The notes under the pieces were generated by a model. That model was not told where the DNA came from, did not search any database, and saw nothing but the letters and a program-made list of their open reading frames with translations. DNA of 64,000 nt from Psychroflexus maritimus (GTDB taxonomy: Bacteria; Bacteroidota; Bacteroidia; Flavobacteriales; Flavobacteriaceae). Position numbers and translations under genes: made by a program. Location: assembly GCF_011089875.1 (NCBI RefSeq), contig NZ_JAANAS010000105.1:28343-92342 (forward strand), given 5' to 3'. Below, in pieces: positions 7,285-15,514 of this stretch (position 1 is the stretch's first letter; the number at the start of each line of letters is the position of its first letter).

Positions 7285-7519
7285 AGTACAAAGAATAAAG
7301 AAGTGAATTATGAGATGTGAAGCGTAAAGAGTGAGAAATGATAAAAAATAAGAAATTACCTATGGGATGTTTTATACTAGATGGAAATCAGCTTTGCGTT
7401 GCGAGAGGCATTCCACCTAAAATTTGAAATAACTCTGGTTAAGAGTCGGCAAACGACAGATTCACAGTTCACGGTTGACAGTTCAGAACAGATCACTGAA
7501 AACCGATAACAAATAAAAA
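7285..7519 (+). repeat. duplicated intergenic segment, copy 2
   Basis: Near-identical to 6074-6307 and running into the same ATGAAAACTAAAATG start context. Its position between genes 3 and 4 shows that the unit 'leader plus gene start' was duplicated as a block. Confidence 0.8.
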
Positions 7520-8887
7520 ATGAAAACTAAAATGAAAACTAAAACTACTTTATTAAGCCTTTTATTGGTATTGATAGGATTAAATTTAGCAATAGCCCAA
7601 GTTGGAATTGGCACTACAACCCCAGATGCTTCAGCAGCATTAGATGTAGTGGCAACCGATAAAGGTCTTTTGCCACCAAGGATGACGGAAGCCGAGCGCG
7701 ATGCCATAAGCAACCCTACGGTTGGTTTGATGCTTTGGTGTAGCAATTGTGGTAGTAATGGAGAGATGCAGGCATATAATGGTAATGGATGGATGAGTAT
7801 GATTAGCGGAACAGCAAATCAACCATGGACGGTACCTGATGCGCCATTAATAGCTGGTGTAACCCCTGGAGTGGGTCAAGTAGAAATAACTTTTACGGCT
7901 CCCACTAATAATGGAGGAACACCTATCACATCTTATACCGCTACATCAAATCCTGGGGGTATTACTGCTTCGGTACAGCAGGCAGGAGGCGGCACAATTA
8001 CAGTAACCGGCCTTACCAATGGTACAGCCTACACCTTTACCCTAACCGCCACCAATAGCATAGGAACAAGCGCTGCTAGCGCGGCTTCCAATGCTGTAAC
8101 ACCGGGTAATGTTCCAGATACACCAAATATAACAAATGTAACAGCAAGTAATGCTCAGGCAGAAATAACTTTTACGGCTCCCGCTAATAATGGAGGAACA
8201 CCTATCACATCTTATACCGCTACATCAAATCCTGAGGGTATTACTGCTTCGGTACAGCAGGCAGGAGGCGGTACAATTACAGTAACCGGCCTTACCAATG
8301 GCACAGCCTACACTTTTACCCTAACCGCCACCAATAGCATAGGAACAAGCGCTGCTAGTATGCCTTCCAATGCTGTAACACCTAATTTATCGGTTGGAGA
8401 TTACCATGAAGGTGGAGTTGTTTTTTATATTTTTGACAGTAATGATCCAGGATATGTGGCTGGAGAAACGCATGGTTTGGTAGCTGCTATAGAAGATCAA
8501 AGTTCAGGAGCTGAATGGGGATGCTACAATACAAGTATTTCAGGAGCTGATGGTAATGGAATAGGCTCCGGTGCAGCTAATACTAGTGCTATTTTAGCCG
8601 ATTGCTCAGAGTCTGGCATAGCAGCCGAGCTTTGTGACAATTATACTGGTGGTGGTTACAGCGATTGGTTTCTACCTTCAATAGATGAATTGTCTTTAAT
8701 GTCTCAAAACAGGACAACTATTAACACCACCGCCGTGGCAAACGGAGGTACCGATGTTAGTGGAGAATATTGGAGTAGTACGCAGCAAAATGCCGAGTTC
8801 GGGTACATCAGAAACTTATCCGGTGGCGGTCAGAGCTCAAACTACAAGTCATATTATAAAAAGGTTCGTGCGGTTCGTGCTTTTTAA
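7520..8887 (+). CDS. surface-cassette gene 4: secreted protein with two FnIII domains and DUF1566-like C-terminal domain
   Basis: 455 residues. A signal peptide (about 1-26) and the VGIGTTTPDASA module (about 27-75) are followed by two fibronectin type III domains (about 103-195 and 196-290), almost identical to each other. A DUF1566-like domain follows (about 293-455) with 'GGVVFYIFDSNDPGYVAGE', 'YSDWFLPSIDELSLM', 'EYWSST' and the tail VRAVRAF. The C-terminal domain is a close copy of gene 2 until about residue 410, then unlike it. FnIII domains probably act as spacers holding the lectin-like domain away from the cell. It lies 20 bp before the thioredoxin-like gene. Exported; ligand unknown. 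Confidence 0.85.
   Translation: MKTKMKTKTTLLSLLLVLIGLNLAIAQVGIGTTTPDASAALDVVATDKGLLPPRMTEAERDAISNPTVGLMLWCSNCGSNGEMQAYNGNGWMSMISGTANQPWTVPDAPLIAGVTPGVGQVEITFTAPTNNGGTPITSYTATSNPGGITASVQQAGGGTITVTGLTNGTAYTFTLTATNSIGTSAASAASNAVTPGNVPDTPNITNVTASNAQAEITFTAPANNGGTPITSYTATSNPEGITASVQQAGGGTITVTGLTNGTAYTFTLTATNSIGTSAASMPSNAVTPNLSVGDYHEGGVVFYIFDSNDPGYVAGETHGLVAAIEDQSSGAEWGCYNTSISGADGNGIGSGAANTSAILADCSESGIAAELCDNYTGGGYSDWFLPSIDELSLMSQNRTTINTTAVANGGTDVSGEYWSSTQQNAEFGYIRNLSGGGQSSNYKSYYKKVRAVRAF
7882..8382 (+). repeat. tandem duplication encoding the two FnIII domains
   Basis: Positions 7882-8103 and 8161-8382 are 222-bp copies at a 279-bp offset, differing at only a few bases. The duplication is recent and can expand or contract by recombination. 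Confidence 0.85.
8743..8884 (+). other. candidate DGR-type variable region, gene 4
   Basis: Counterpart of 5841-5974, bounded by the same VRAVRAF-coding tail. Unlike gene 2, several third positions here are A or G (CAA, TCA, GGA, AGA), so it fits the adenine-mutagenesis model less well. It may be an ancestral or differently templated version. Confidence 0.35.
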
Positions 8888-8907
8888 AAAAACCAAAAAA
8901 CAACAAC

Positions 8908-10302
8908 ATGAACAGCATAAACGTACTTAACCTTAAACCATTATTTGCTCTTGCACTGCTTTTTATTTTCTCAAAAAGTTTTGCGCAAGAAATTAGTGGT
9001 CAATTAACGGCAGTACCTAATCAAAGCATCCTGCTTAAGGGGTTTAATGGTTTAGACACCTATGTTATAGACAGCACACAAACCGATGCAGATGGGCGTT
9101 TTGTGCTTGAGTTTGCTCCCAAAGATTACGGCATGGGCTTATTAATTCCCGAAAATAACAAGTCGTTTCTAGCTGTTTTAGGGAAAGAAATGGTTAAACT
9201 AAACGGAGAAAACACAAGCTTACCTGAAAGTATTCAAATCAGTAAAGGTGCTCAAAACAAAGCGTTTATGCAATATGCTAGGCAACAGCCCAAACGTGAG
9301 CAAGCCTTAAGTGCTTGGGAGTATTTGCAAAAAATCTATACAGAAGAAGCTATTTTCAAAAAAGAAAAAGCAGCCCTAAGCGCTATAGAAAAAGAAATAC
9401 AACACATCTACAGTAGTGAGCAAGAATTCTTGGATAAATTACCCTCAGATAGTTACCTAAGTTGGTACATCCCGGTACGTAAATTACTAAGCAGTGTAGC
9501 TCAAGTTGCGCAATACCGCCCAGAAGAAATTCCAGCCACACGCCAAGCGCTCCAAAACTTAGATTATGCCGATGAACGTTTGTACACAAGTGGTTTGTTG
9601 AAAGAGGCTATAGAAAACCACGTGTGGTTCATCGAAAACAGTAGTGGTGCATTGGATCAGGTTTTTGCCGATTTAAATGAATCGATTGACCTTATGCTTG
9701 CGCAGTTAATACATGATGAAGCCAAGTACAATACGCTAACCGAATACCTCTTTAACCTACTCGAAAAAAGAAGCCTATTTACCTCAGCTGAATATCTGGC
9801 GTTAAAAGTATTAAACGAGCAAAGCTGCAGCTTAAATGACGATGTGGCTAAGCAATTGGAAAGCTACCGCCAAATGAAAAAAGGCAATACGGCACCTGAT
9901 ATTCGTTTTGGCCAATACACCTACTTCCCGGAAGGGATGAAGGCTGCTTCCTTAAAAGAAATTGACGCCACCTATAAAGTAGTAGTCTTTGCTGCCGGTT
10001 GGTGTGGGCACTGCAGAGAACAAACTCCACAATTAGTGGAGCATTACACCGCTTGGAAAGACAAAGCTGTTGAAGTGGTGTTGGTTTCGCTAGACGAAAA
10101 CACCACTGATTTCGTTAATTTTACAGGCGCTTTGCCCTTTGTATCGACTACTACATTAAAGAAATGGGACACCAAAGCAGCACAAGATTATCACATCTAT
10201 GCCACGCCCTCCTACTTCTTACTTGATAAAGATTTGAAAATAATTTTAAAACCTAAAAACTTAGCACACTTAAACGCTTATATACAACAACTCAAAAATT
10301 AA
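8908..10302 (+). CDS. exported thioredoxin-like (TlpA/ResA-type) protein with N-terminal DUF4369-like domain
   Basis: 464 residues. A signal peptide (about 1-26) is followed by a DUF4369-like beta domain (about 28-125), a long helical region (about 125-325) and a C-terminal thioredoxin fold (about 328-464). The redox motif is WCGHC (Cys366 and Cys369), and the cis-proline is in 'YATPSYFLLD'. Such proteins reduce or oxidise disulfides of exported proteins in the periplasm. CGHC is the motif of disulfide isomerases rather than of ordinary thioredoxin. It sits between the Cys-containing FISUMP/DUF1566 proteins and a T9SS substrate with 10-20 bp gaps, so folding of those surface proteins is a reasonable but unproven role. 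Confidence 0.85.
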   Translation: MNSINVLNLKPLFALALLFIFSKSFAQEISGQLTAVPNQSILLKGFNGLDTYVIDSTQTDADGRFVLEFAPKDYGMGLLIPENNKSFLAVLGKEMVKLNGENTSLPESIQISKGAQNKAFMQYARQQPKREQALSAWEYLQKIYTEEAIFKKEKAALSAIEKEIQHIYSSEQEFLDKLPSDSYLSWYIPVRKLLSSVAQVAQYRPEEIPATRQALQNLDYADERLYTSGLLKEAIENHVWFIENSSGALDQVFADLNESIDLMLAQLIHDEAKYNTLTEYLFNLLEKRSLFTSAEYLALKVLNEQSCSLNDDVAKQLESYRQMKKGNTAPDIRFGQYTYFPEGMKAASLKEIDATYKVVVFAAGWCGHCREQTPQLVEHYTAWKDKAVEVVLVSLDENTTDFVNFTGALPFVSTTTLKKWDTKAAQDYHIYATPSYFLLDKDLKIILKPKNLAHLNAYIQQLKN

Positions 10303-10312
10303 TTTAAACACA

Positions 10313-12217
10313 ATGAACATGAAACATTTACTCAAATTAACACTATTACTTGCTGTTTCAGCGAGTTACGCCCAGCTGCATATTAGCAGTAGTACAGAAC
10401 TTTACGTCGCAGGTGATGACGCTTTTTACACCAACGAAGATGTAAATAACCAAGGAACATTAACCTTTAAGCCAGCCACTGAAGTCAACTTTACCCTTGA
10501 TGCTGGATTAGACAATAGCGCTGGCAGCATTGCTTTTGAAGATGCTACTCTAGTAATAGGTAGCGGTACAACCAATGCCAATAGCACCGATGATTTTATA
10601 TTTGGAGCTAACGACGAAGTAAAACACGTAGTGCTAGACAAAAGCTCAGGAACCACCAACGTTATTGACGGACATTTAGGCATTAGTGAAACCTTGAAGC
10701 TAACCAGCGGTACGCTAACTGCAGGAGACAAGATTACCATGCTTAATCCAAGTGTGGGTCAAGAAGCTTATGTAGTAGAATCCACCGGAGGAACAGCCAA
10801 CCTTAGTGTAGAGAAGTTCTACCCTGCCAAACGCGCCTTTAGAATGGTAGCTAGTCCCGTAGATGGTGGTAGCATCTTTGACAACTGGCAAAACGGCGGT
10901 GATAATGAACCGGGTATTGGAACCCATATTACGGGCGAAGTAGGGACAGTAGGAGAACACAATAGTACAACAGGATTAGATTATACAATTTCAGGGAATC
11001 CGTCGATGTTTTACTTCGATAGTGGCTGGCAGGCAGTTGCTGACAGCAAAAACAGAGACCTAGAAGCAGGCGTGCCTTATCGTTTGATGGTACGTGGCGA
11101 TCGTGGAATTGATTTGTCAGATAACGACTCTGAGGGAGCTACCACTTTACTCTCAACAGGAACCTTAGAGGTAGGGACTAAAGATTTCACTTTCCCAAGT
11201 GCAACCGCAGGTAGCAATACCTTTGCTTTTATTGCGAATCCTTATCAATCAAGGATTGATGTGAGTGAAGTTCTTGCTGCAAATTCAAATACTGACAGCA
11301 ACCAATTATGGGTGTGGGACCCGATGGTGAATACACGTGGAGCTTTTATAACAATAGATGAATTAACAGGAAATGGTGATACCACTCCTAGCTCGGATGC
11401 TACTAAATTTATTGAACCTGGACAAGCCTTCTTTATTCAGTTAACAGGTGGAGATTCTAATATTTCTTTTACTGAAGATGTAAAAGATGTGACTACTACA
11501 CTTGACAAATCAGCGCCATTCAGCGATAATCAGATGAGTTTGTTATTTGAGTTGCAAAATGAAGGAAATCAAACTATTGACGCGATTCGATTACGCTTTG
11601 CTGCCGATGGAATTACTGAGGTAGATGCAGCAGATATTGCTAAAATGGGGAATATCGATGAAAACCTAGCTTCAGTCAATGAAAACAGCTTGTTTACTAT
11701 TCAGCGAAGAAACTTCCCAGAAAATGATGAGGTCATTCCGCTGTTCACCAACAACTGGAGAAATCAAGACTACAGCTTTGTGGCTAACTTAAACAATTTT
11801 GGAACAACAGCAGTTTATTTAGTTGATGCTTATTTAGGCACGGAAACTTTGTTAGAAGACGGCGAGACCTACTCGTTTAATGTTGATGAAAGTATTAGCG
11901 AATCGGTAGATAGTCAACGTTTTTCCTTAAAGTTTGATGCAGAAACCATGAGCATGGAAGATGTGGACAAGAAGTTGTTTAGCCTCTACCCTAACCCCGC
12001 CAAGGAAATGGTAAACATTCAAACAAGCCTAACTTTAGGCACATCAGTAGAAGTTGAAATCTACAACATGTTAGGTCAGCAAGTATATACCGCAAAACAA
12101 GAATTGAAATCGCCTAGTTTAGAAGTCGATGTCAGTGCGTTTAACAGTGGCGTATATAGTGTAAAGCTAACCGACGAAGCAGGAAACCAACAAAGCACAC
12201 AGTTAATAAAAGAGTAA
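10313..12217 (+). CDS. secreted protein with T9SS type A sorting domain
   Basis: 634 residues. A signal peptide (about 1-20, ending SYAQ) is followed by a large Asp/Asn/Thr-rich beta region with no named domain and a C-terminal type IX sorting domain (about 555-634): 'LFSLYPNPAKEMVNI', 'EIYNMLGQQVY', 'FNSGVYSVKLTD', ending QLIKE. The tail directs export through the outer membrane and attachment or release at the surface. Starts at 10313 (MNMKHLL) or 10319 (MKHLL) are both possible. It lies 10 bp after the thioredoxin-like gene in the same orientation. Probably a surface or adhesin-like protein; no catalytic motif seen. Confidence 0.85.
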   Translation: MNMKHLLKLTLLLAVSASYAQLHISSSTELYVAGDDAFYTNEDVNNQGTLTFKPATEVNFTLDAGLDNSAGSIAFEDATLVIGSGTTNANSTDDFIFGANDEVKHVVLDKSSGTTNVIDGHLGISETLKLTSGTLTAGDKITMLNPSVGQEAYVVESTGGTANLSVEKFYPAKRAFRMVASPVDGGSIFDNWQNGGDNEPGIGTHITGEVGTVGEHNSTTGLDYTISGNPSMFYFDSGWQAVADSKNRDLEAGVPYRLMVRGDRGIDLSDNDSEGATTLLSTGTLEVGTKDFTFPSATAGSNTFAFIANPYQSRIDVSEVLAANSNTDSNQLWVWDPMVNTRGAFITIDELTGNGDTTPSSDATKFIEPGQAFFIQLTGGDSNISFTEDVKDVTTTLDKSAPFSDNQMSLLFELQNEGNQTIDAIRLRFAADGITEVDAADIAKMGNIDENLASVNENSLFTIQRRNFPENDEVIPLFTNNWRNQDYSFVANLNNFGTTAVYLVDAYLGTETLLEDGETYSFNVDESISESVDSQRFSLKFDAETMSMEDVDKKLFSLYPNPAKEMVNIQTSLTLGTSVEVEIYNMLGQQVYTAKQELKSPSLEVDVSAFNSGVYSVKLTDEAGNQQSTQLIKE

Positions 12218-12218
12218 G

Positions 12219-12281
12219 CAGATGAAACACGCATGTATAAAGCTTCTACACACAGGAGAATGATTATACGTGTCGCATCTG
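12219..12281 (+). other. long interrupted hairpin between the T9SS gene and the PID-CTERM-like gene
   Basis: CAGATG, ACACG and TATAA (12219-12240) pair with TTATA, CGTGT and CATCTG (12264-12281), with a 2-base mismatch and a 4-base bulge. The loop is 23 bases. There is no T run, so it is more likely an RNA processing or stability element than a terminator. Confidence 0.4.
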
Positions 12282-12309
12282 ACCACTAAAAAACAATAAA
12301 TATAAACAG

Positions 12310-12519
12310 ATGAAAAAATCACAACTAATATTTACCGTAATCCTACTAAGTTTTTTTACCATAACAAACATCCACGCTCAAGGTCTTGAGGATGCTCAAG
12401 GTCTTGAGGATGCTATGGGTGGTTTTGAAGATAACGTTAATGATGTACCCATCAATTTCCTTATTCCCTTAGCTTTACTCGTTGGAGCTTACTTTGGCGT
12501 AAAAAAAATAAAAAAATAA
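12310..12519 (+). CDS. small exported protein with PID-CTERM-like sorting tail
   Basis: 69 residues. A signal peptide (about 1-24, ending HAQ) is followed by a short acidic segment with a tandem GLEDAQ repeat. The end is 'VPINFLIPLALLVGAYFGVKKIKK' split as motif VPIN, a hydrophobic helix and a basic tail. That three-part ending resembles the PID-CTERM sorting signal of Bacteroidota small proteins, which usually reads PIDGG followed by a helix with a GxxYGxKK ending; here PIN replaces PID. It would be anchored in a membrane with a very short mature part. It lies 92 bp after the T9SS gene. Role unknown. Confidence 0.65.
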   Translation: MKKSQLIFTVILLSFFTITNIHAQGLEDAQGLEDAMGGFEDNVNDVPINFLIPLALLVGAYFGVKKIKK

Positions 12520-12522
12520 GTC

Positions 12523-12675
12523 ATGATTAAACGATTAAAAAAATTGACGTGGATTGATATTGTGCTGTATCTATTGTACCTTATCATTGCCATTATTCTA
12601 GTCAATATTGTCTTGCTAGTTAAGGAGGAAATGCGACTTCAAGAAGAGCTTGAATTGCTAAGGCAAAGCAGGTAA
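12523..12675 (+). CDS. 50-residue small membrane protein
   Basis: ATG at 12523, three bases after the stop of the preceding small gene, TAA at 12673-12675. The product has a basic N-terminus (KRLKK), one transmembrane helix (about 11-34) and a charged amphipathic tail (EEMRLQEELELLRQ), so it should sit with the tail on one membrane face. A truncated copy with 78 of 88 matching bases at 253-340 argues that the reading frame is a real gene. It is followed by a strong terminator, making it the last gene of the surface cassette. Family not recognised; it may assist the PID-CTERM-like neighbour, which is inference. Confidence 0.6.
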   Translation: MIKRLKKLTWIDIVLYLLYLIIAIILVNIVLLVKEEMRLQEELELLRQSR

Positions 12676-12708
12676 AGCAACAATTTGTTTTAATTTGGTT
12701 TTCAGAAG

Positions 12709-12741
12709 CCACCCTTTAAATTTTTAAGGGTGGTTTTTTTT
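12709..12741 (+). terminator. Rho-independent terminator of the surface cassette
   Basis: CCACCCTT (12709-12716) pairs with AAGGGTGG (12726-12733), followed by eight T. It lies 34 bases after the last small gene and closes the 3803-12675 gene row. Confidence 0.85.
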
Positions 12742-12913
12742 GTTGTTGGGTATAAAAATTTAGCTAAAGTTTTAAGATCATTGCAAGAAAAAAAACGGCT
12801 AAAAATCAAAAATTAAGCAATAAAAGAAAGGAAAAGAAACCACGTTAATTATGCAACGGTCTTAAACTGTATATTCTTTAAATACCTAAATAGGCTATAA
12901 TTTAAACTTCAAC

Positions 12914-12948
12914 AAAAAAGCTTGCACAAGTTGCTTATTGAGCAAGCT
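12914..12948 (-). terminator. Rho-independent terminator of the M56 peptidase gene
   Basis: On the minus strand AGCTTGC (12948-12942) pairs with GCAAGCT (12925-12919), followed by a T run. It lies 23 bases after the stop codon. Nothing else was recognised between 12742 and 12970. Confidence 0.7.
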
Positions 12949-12970
12949 AAATTGACTAATTCTACCTTTA

Positions 12971-15514
12971 TTAAGGCTTTTCTGGACTGGGCGGTGTTGG
13001 TGGGCTTGGTGGTTCAGGAACAACTGTATTTTGTTTGGTTTTAATTTTAATTGTATTGGTTTTTTCTACTTTTTTTATGGAAAGAATGTCTTTGTAATCT
13101 AAGTTTTTAAGTTCATTTTCATCTGTTAATTGGTTGTTTCTAAAAATTTTAAACGCGTCCTTGTTTTGTAATAAATCATTGTAAAAATCACTTTTTATTT
13201 GATCATCTAAAAGATTGAAGTATTTCATTAAACCTTGCAAATCTTCTTTTTGGTCTAAAAGCTCCCAAGGGATTTTATTATTTTTCTGAAGTAAAAGACT
13301 TGCATCATTACTTTCATCTTTTTTGGTTGTAATGAATATAATGCCGTCCACATCTTTGTTGGGAAATGAAGAAGAATCTTTTTCCACTCTTATTTCGCTA
13401 ATTTCTGAAGGATTTAATTTTTTAAAATACTCTTCTGAAACTTCTTTTCCATCAACTACATATAAAATGATCTGTGGTTTTGATAAAGTAGGGGTGATTT
13501 TTACGTAAGCATTGATGTCTTCTTGATCCGGGTCAATTTCAATATCTTGCTCAGTTATGTAAATGACTTTTCTTTCTTTTTCAGTTTTTCTCTCTTTAGT
13601 TCCTCTAATCACGAAAATATCTTTACCTCCTTTATTTTTCTTTTCAAGCAATATAGGAGTTATTCCTTTGTTGGATTCCTGTTTATGAACAGTTTCAGAA
13701 TTTGTATTATCATCTGTTAACTTAATTTTAATAGAAGTGATTTCTCCGTTTTTATTTCTTTTCAAGTTTTCAACATTAAGATTTACATTAGCTTCTTCAT
13801 TAAAATGTTGAGCAAAAACTTGAATGTCTTCTTCAGAGGAATCTTTAGTAATGCTCTCTAAAATTTTAATTCTTGGAATAGATTGAAGTTCCTCATCTGT
13901 TGAAAGTTCATTATCTTTTTTTTGCGTAGAATGTGATGAGGTTGTAATAGAATTTCTAGTCACAGTCATTAATTTATATTTTTCATTTTCCTCATCACTT
14001 TCTTTTAGCACATAATACTTTCCAGTATCATTTTTGTCTTTTGCGTTTAGAATATTGTTAGAAACAAAGTGTTTTATAGCATTTGGCACTTTTTCAATAT
14101 CACCTTCAAGATATGCCACACCATCATCAAAATCTTTGATGCTTAAATTTTTTATTAGATATTCCTCTTTAAAAGAAAGCTCTTTCTTATTAAAAACAAC
14201 CTTGTTAACTTCATTTCTAATTGCTTTCCACTCTTCGTAAACCTTATCTTTACTGGCTTTATTGATGTTAGCTTTCTTAGAGCTAATTTCAAATTCTTTT
14301 TCATTCGAATTTTGAGGCATAAAGACTTTCAATTCTATAGGAGAAATAGGTTTGTTCCCTTTTACATGCTTTTGAGTATTTATACTTTTATCGGCATTAT
14401 TCATTTTGATTTTAATTCCTTTTATTTCTCCTTTTTTAGTTCGCCTAACTTTTGAGAATTTAATATTGATATCATCTTTCTTGAAAGTCTCAACAAGTTG
14501 GTCTAATTCCTCCTCTGTTGTTAAAGCGGTTACTAAAACACTAAAACTATAGGAAGTTGAAATGTTGTTTTTTTGAGTTTCAGCTACTTTTTCCTCTTCC
14601 ACCTGCATAGCCACCGTTTCTACTTGAAAAAAGGCAATAAAAGTAATTAGGATAGGGATAATCACAACCGATTTCAACCGGTAAATACTTGGGGATTTTT
14701 GCTTGTTTAACATCATAATTCTTGTTTTAATCGTTGAGTTTTTAAAAAAATAATGACCTACCAAAGCAGCTTGGTCGGGTTGAATAAAATTAAGTAAGGT
14801 GTATTGGTAGTGTTTTTTGTTTTCCAAACGCGAAACAGTTTCTTGATCGGCAATAAATTCTAAATTTTCATCCAACATTTTTCGGTAGAAATACATCAAT
14901 GGATTAAACCAAAGTATAATTTGAGCTAAATTGGCTAGCATTAAATCAATAGAATGTCTTTGCTTAATATGCACATATTCATGTGCTAACACACTGTTTA
15001 ACGTCTTTTCATTCAATGCATCCGGACAATAAATAACTACATTAAAAAACGAAAAAACATTAATTGGTTGTTTGCATTGGTAATGGACAATGCCGTTCTT
15101 TTTAAACTTGGCAGCCGTTTGAAGCAGCTTCCTTAAAGTATAAAATTGCTTACTTAATTTCAGCGTCATAAAAATAACGCCAAGTAGGTAAATAGCAAAG
15201 AAAATAAAGCTCCACGGAATTTCCTTGGCGGGTTTTATAGAAGAAGTTGCTTTGTTTTGTTCTACTGAATTTAACTGAAAATTAGCCGCTTCATCTATGG
15301 TAGATTCAACAATTAAAGCTTCTTTGGGGTCAGGCTTAACAAACTCTATCGTTGTTACCTGAAGCAAAGGCAAGGAAAAACTAAGAAGTAAACCAAAAAG
15401 CAAGAATTTTCTGTTGAAATTTTTAAAGCTTTCATTACGCAATAAAAACCAATAACTCAAGCCAAATAAAGCTAATAATCCACTGACTTTAATTAAGTAG
15501 ATGAAAAATTCCAT
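12971..15514 (-). CDS. BlaR1-type M56 family membrane metallopeptidase
   Basis: 847 residues. Four N-terminal hydrophobic segments (about 4-24, 36-54, 100-120, 275-297) enclose a zinc-peptidase domain with HEYVH at 178-182 and the downstream E(x)nD helix 'ENLEFIADQE'. This is the antirepressor peptidase that cleaves or inactivates BlaI-type repressors. The large periplasmic part (about 300-847) is unlike beta-lactam sensors. It holds two repeats of about 100 residues (each with a 'TxEELD..ISxFxEEDINI/VNLNVxNLKRNKNGEI' theme) and, at about 690-730, a segment like a TonB-receptor plug ('YVVDGKEV', 'IIFITTK'). The end is proline-rich (PEPPSPP). It overlaps the BlaI gene by one base. Signal sensed is unknown. 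Confidence 0.88.
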   Translation of the reverse strand: MEFFIYLIKVSGLLALFGLSYWFLLRNESFKNFNRKFLLFGLLLSFSLPLLQVTTIEFVKPDPKEALIVESTIDEAANFQLNSVEQNKATSSIKPAKEIPWSFIFFAIYLLGVIFMTLKLSKQFYTLRKLLQTAAKFKKNGIVHYQCKQPINVFSFFNVVIYCPDALNEKTLNSVLAHEYVHIKQRHSIDLMLANLAQIILWFNPLMYFYRKMLDENLEFIADQETVSRLENKKHYQYTLLNFIQPDQAALVGHYFFKNSTIKTRIMMLNKQKSPSIYRLKSVVIIPILITFIAFFQVETVAMQVEEEKVAETQKNNISTSYSFSVLVTALTTEEELDQLVETFKKDDINIKFSKVRRTKKGEIKGIKIKMNNADKSINTQKHVKGNKPISPIELKVFMPQNSNEKEFEISSKKANINKASKDKVYEEWKAIRNEVNKVVFNKKELSFKEEYLIKNLSIKDFDDGVAYLEGDIEKVPNAIKHFVSNNILNAKDKNDTGKYYVLKESDEENEKYKLMTVTRNSITTSSHSTQKKDNELSTDEELQSIPRIKILESITKDSSEEDIQVFAQHFNEEANVNLNVENLKRNKNGEITSIKIKLTDDNTNSETVHKQESNKGITPILLEKKNKGGKDIFVIRGTKERKTEKERKVIYITEQDIEIDPDQEDINAYVKITPTLSKPQIILYVVDGKEVSEEYFKKLNPSEISEIRVEKDSSSFPNKDVDGIIFITTKKDESNDASLLLQKNNKIPWELLDQKEDLQGLMKYFNLLDDQIKSDFYNDLLQNKDAFKIFRNNQLTDENELKNLDYKDILSIKKVEKTNTIKIKTKQNTVVPEPPSPPTPPSPEKP

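Noticed and set aside
5978-7519. DGR template repeat in the spacers of the cassette
   Set aside because: I compared the spacers with the 3' ends of the four genes by eye; neither YWSST-coding nor VRAVRAF-coding DNA recurs outside the genes.
3790-7746. Recurrent minus-strand open frames of 69-112 codons with similar products
   Set aside because: They are antisense shadows of the duplicated VGIGTT and FISUMP coding modules, with no independent start signals.
7882-8382. Long near-identical repeats as a mobile element or array
   Set aside because: They are in frame and encode the two FnIII domains of one protein.
12742-12970. Possible template RNA or reverse transcriptase remnant behind the cassette
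   Set aside because: Only terminators and AT-rich sequence; no similarity to the variable ends and no open frame.
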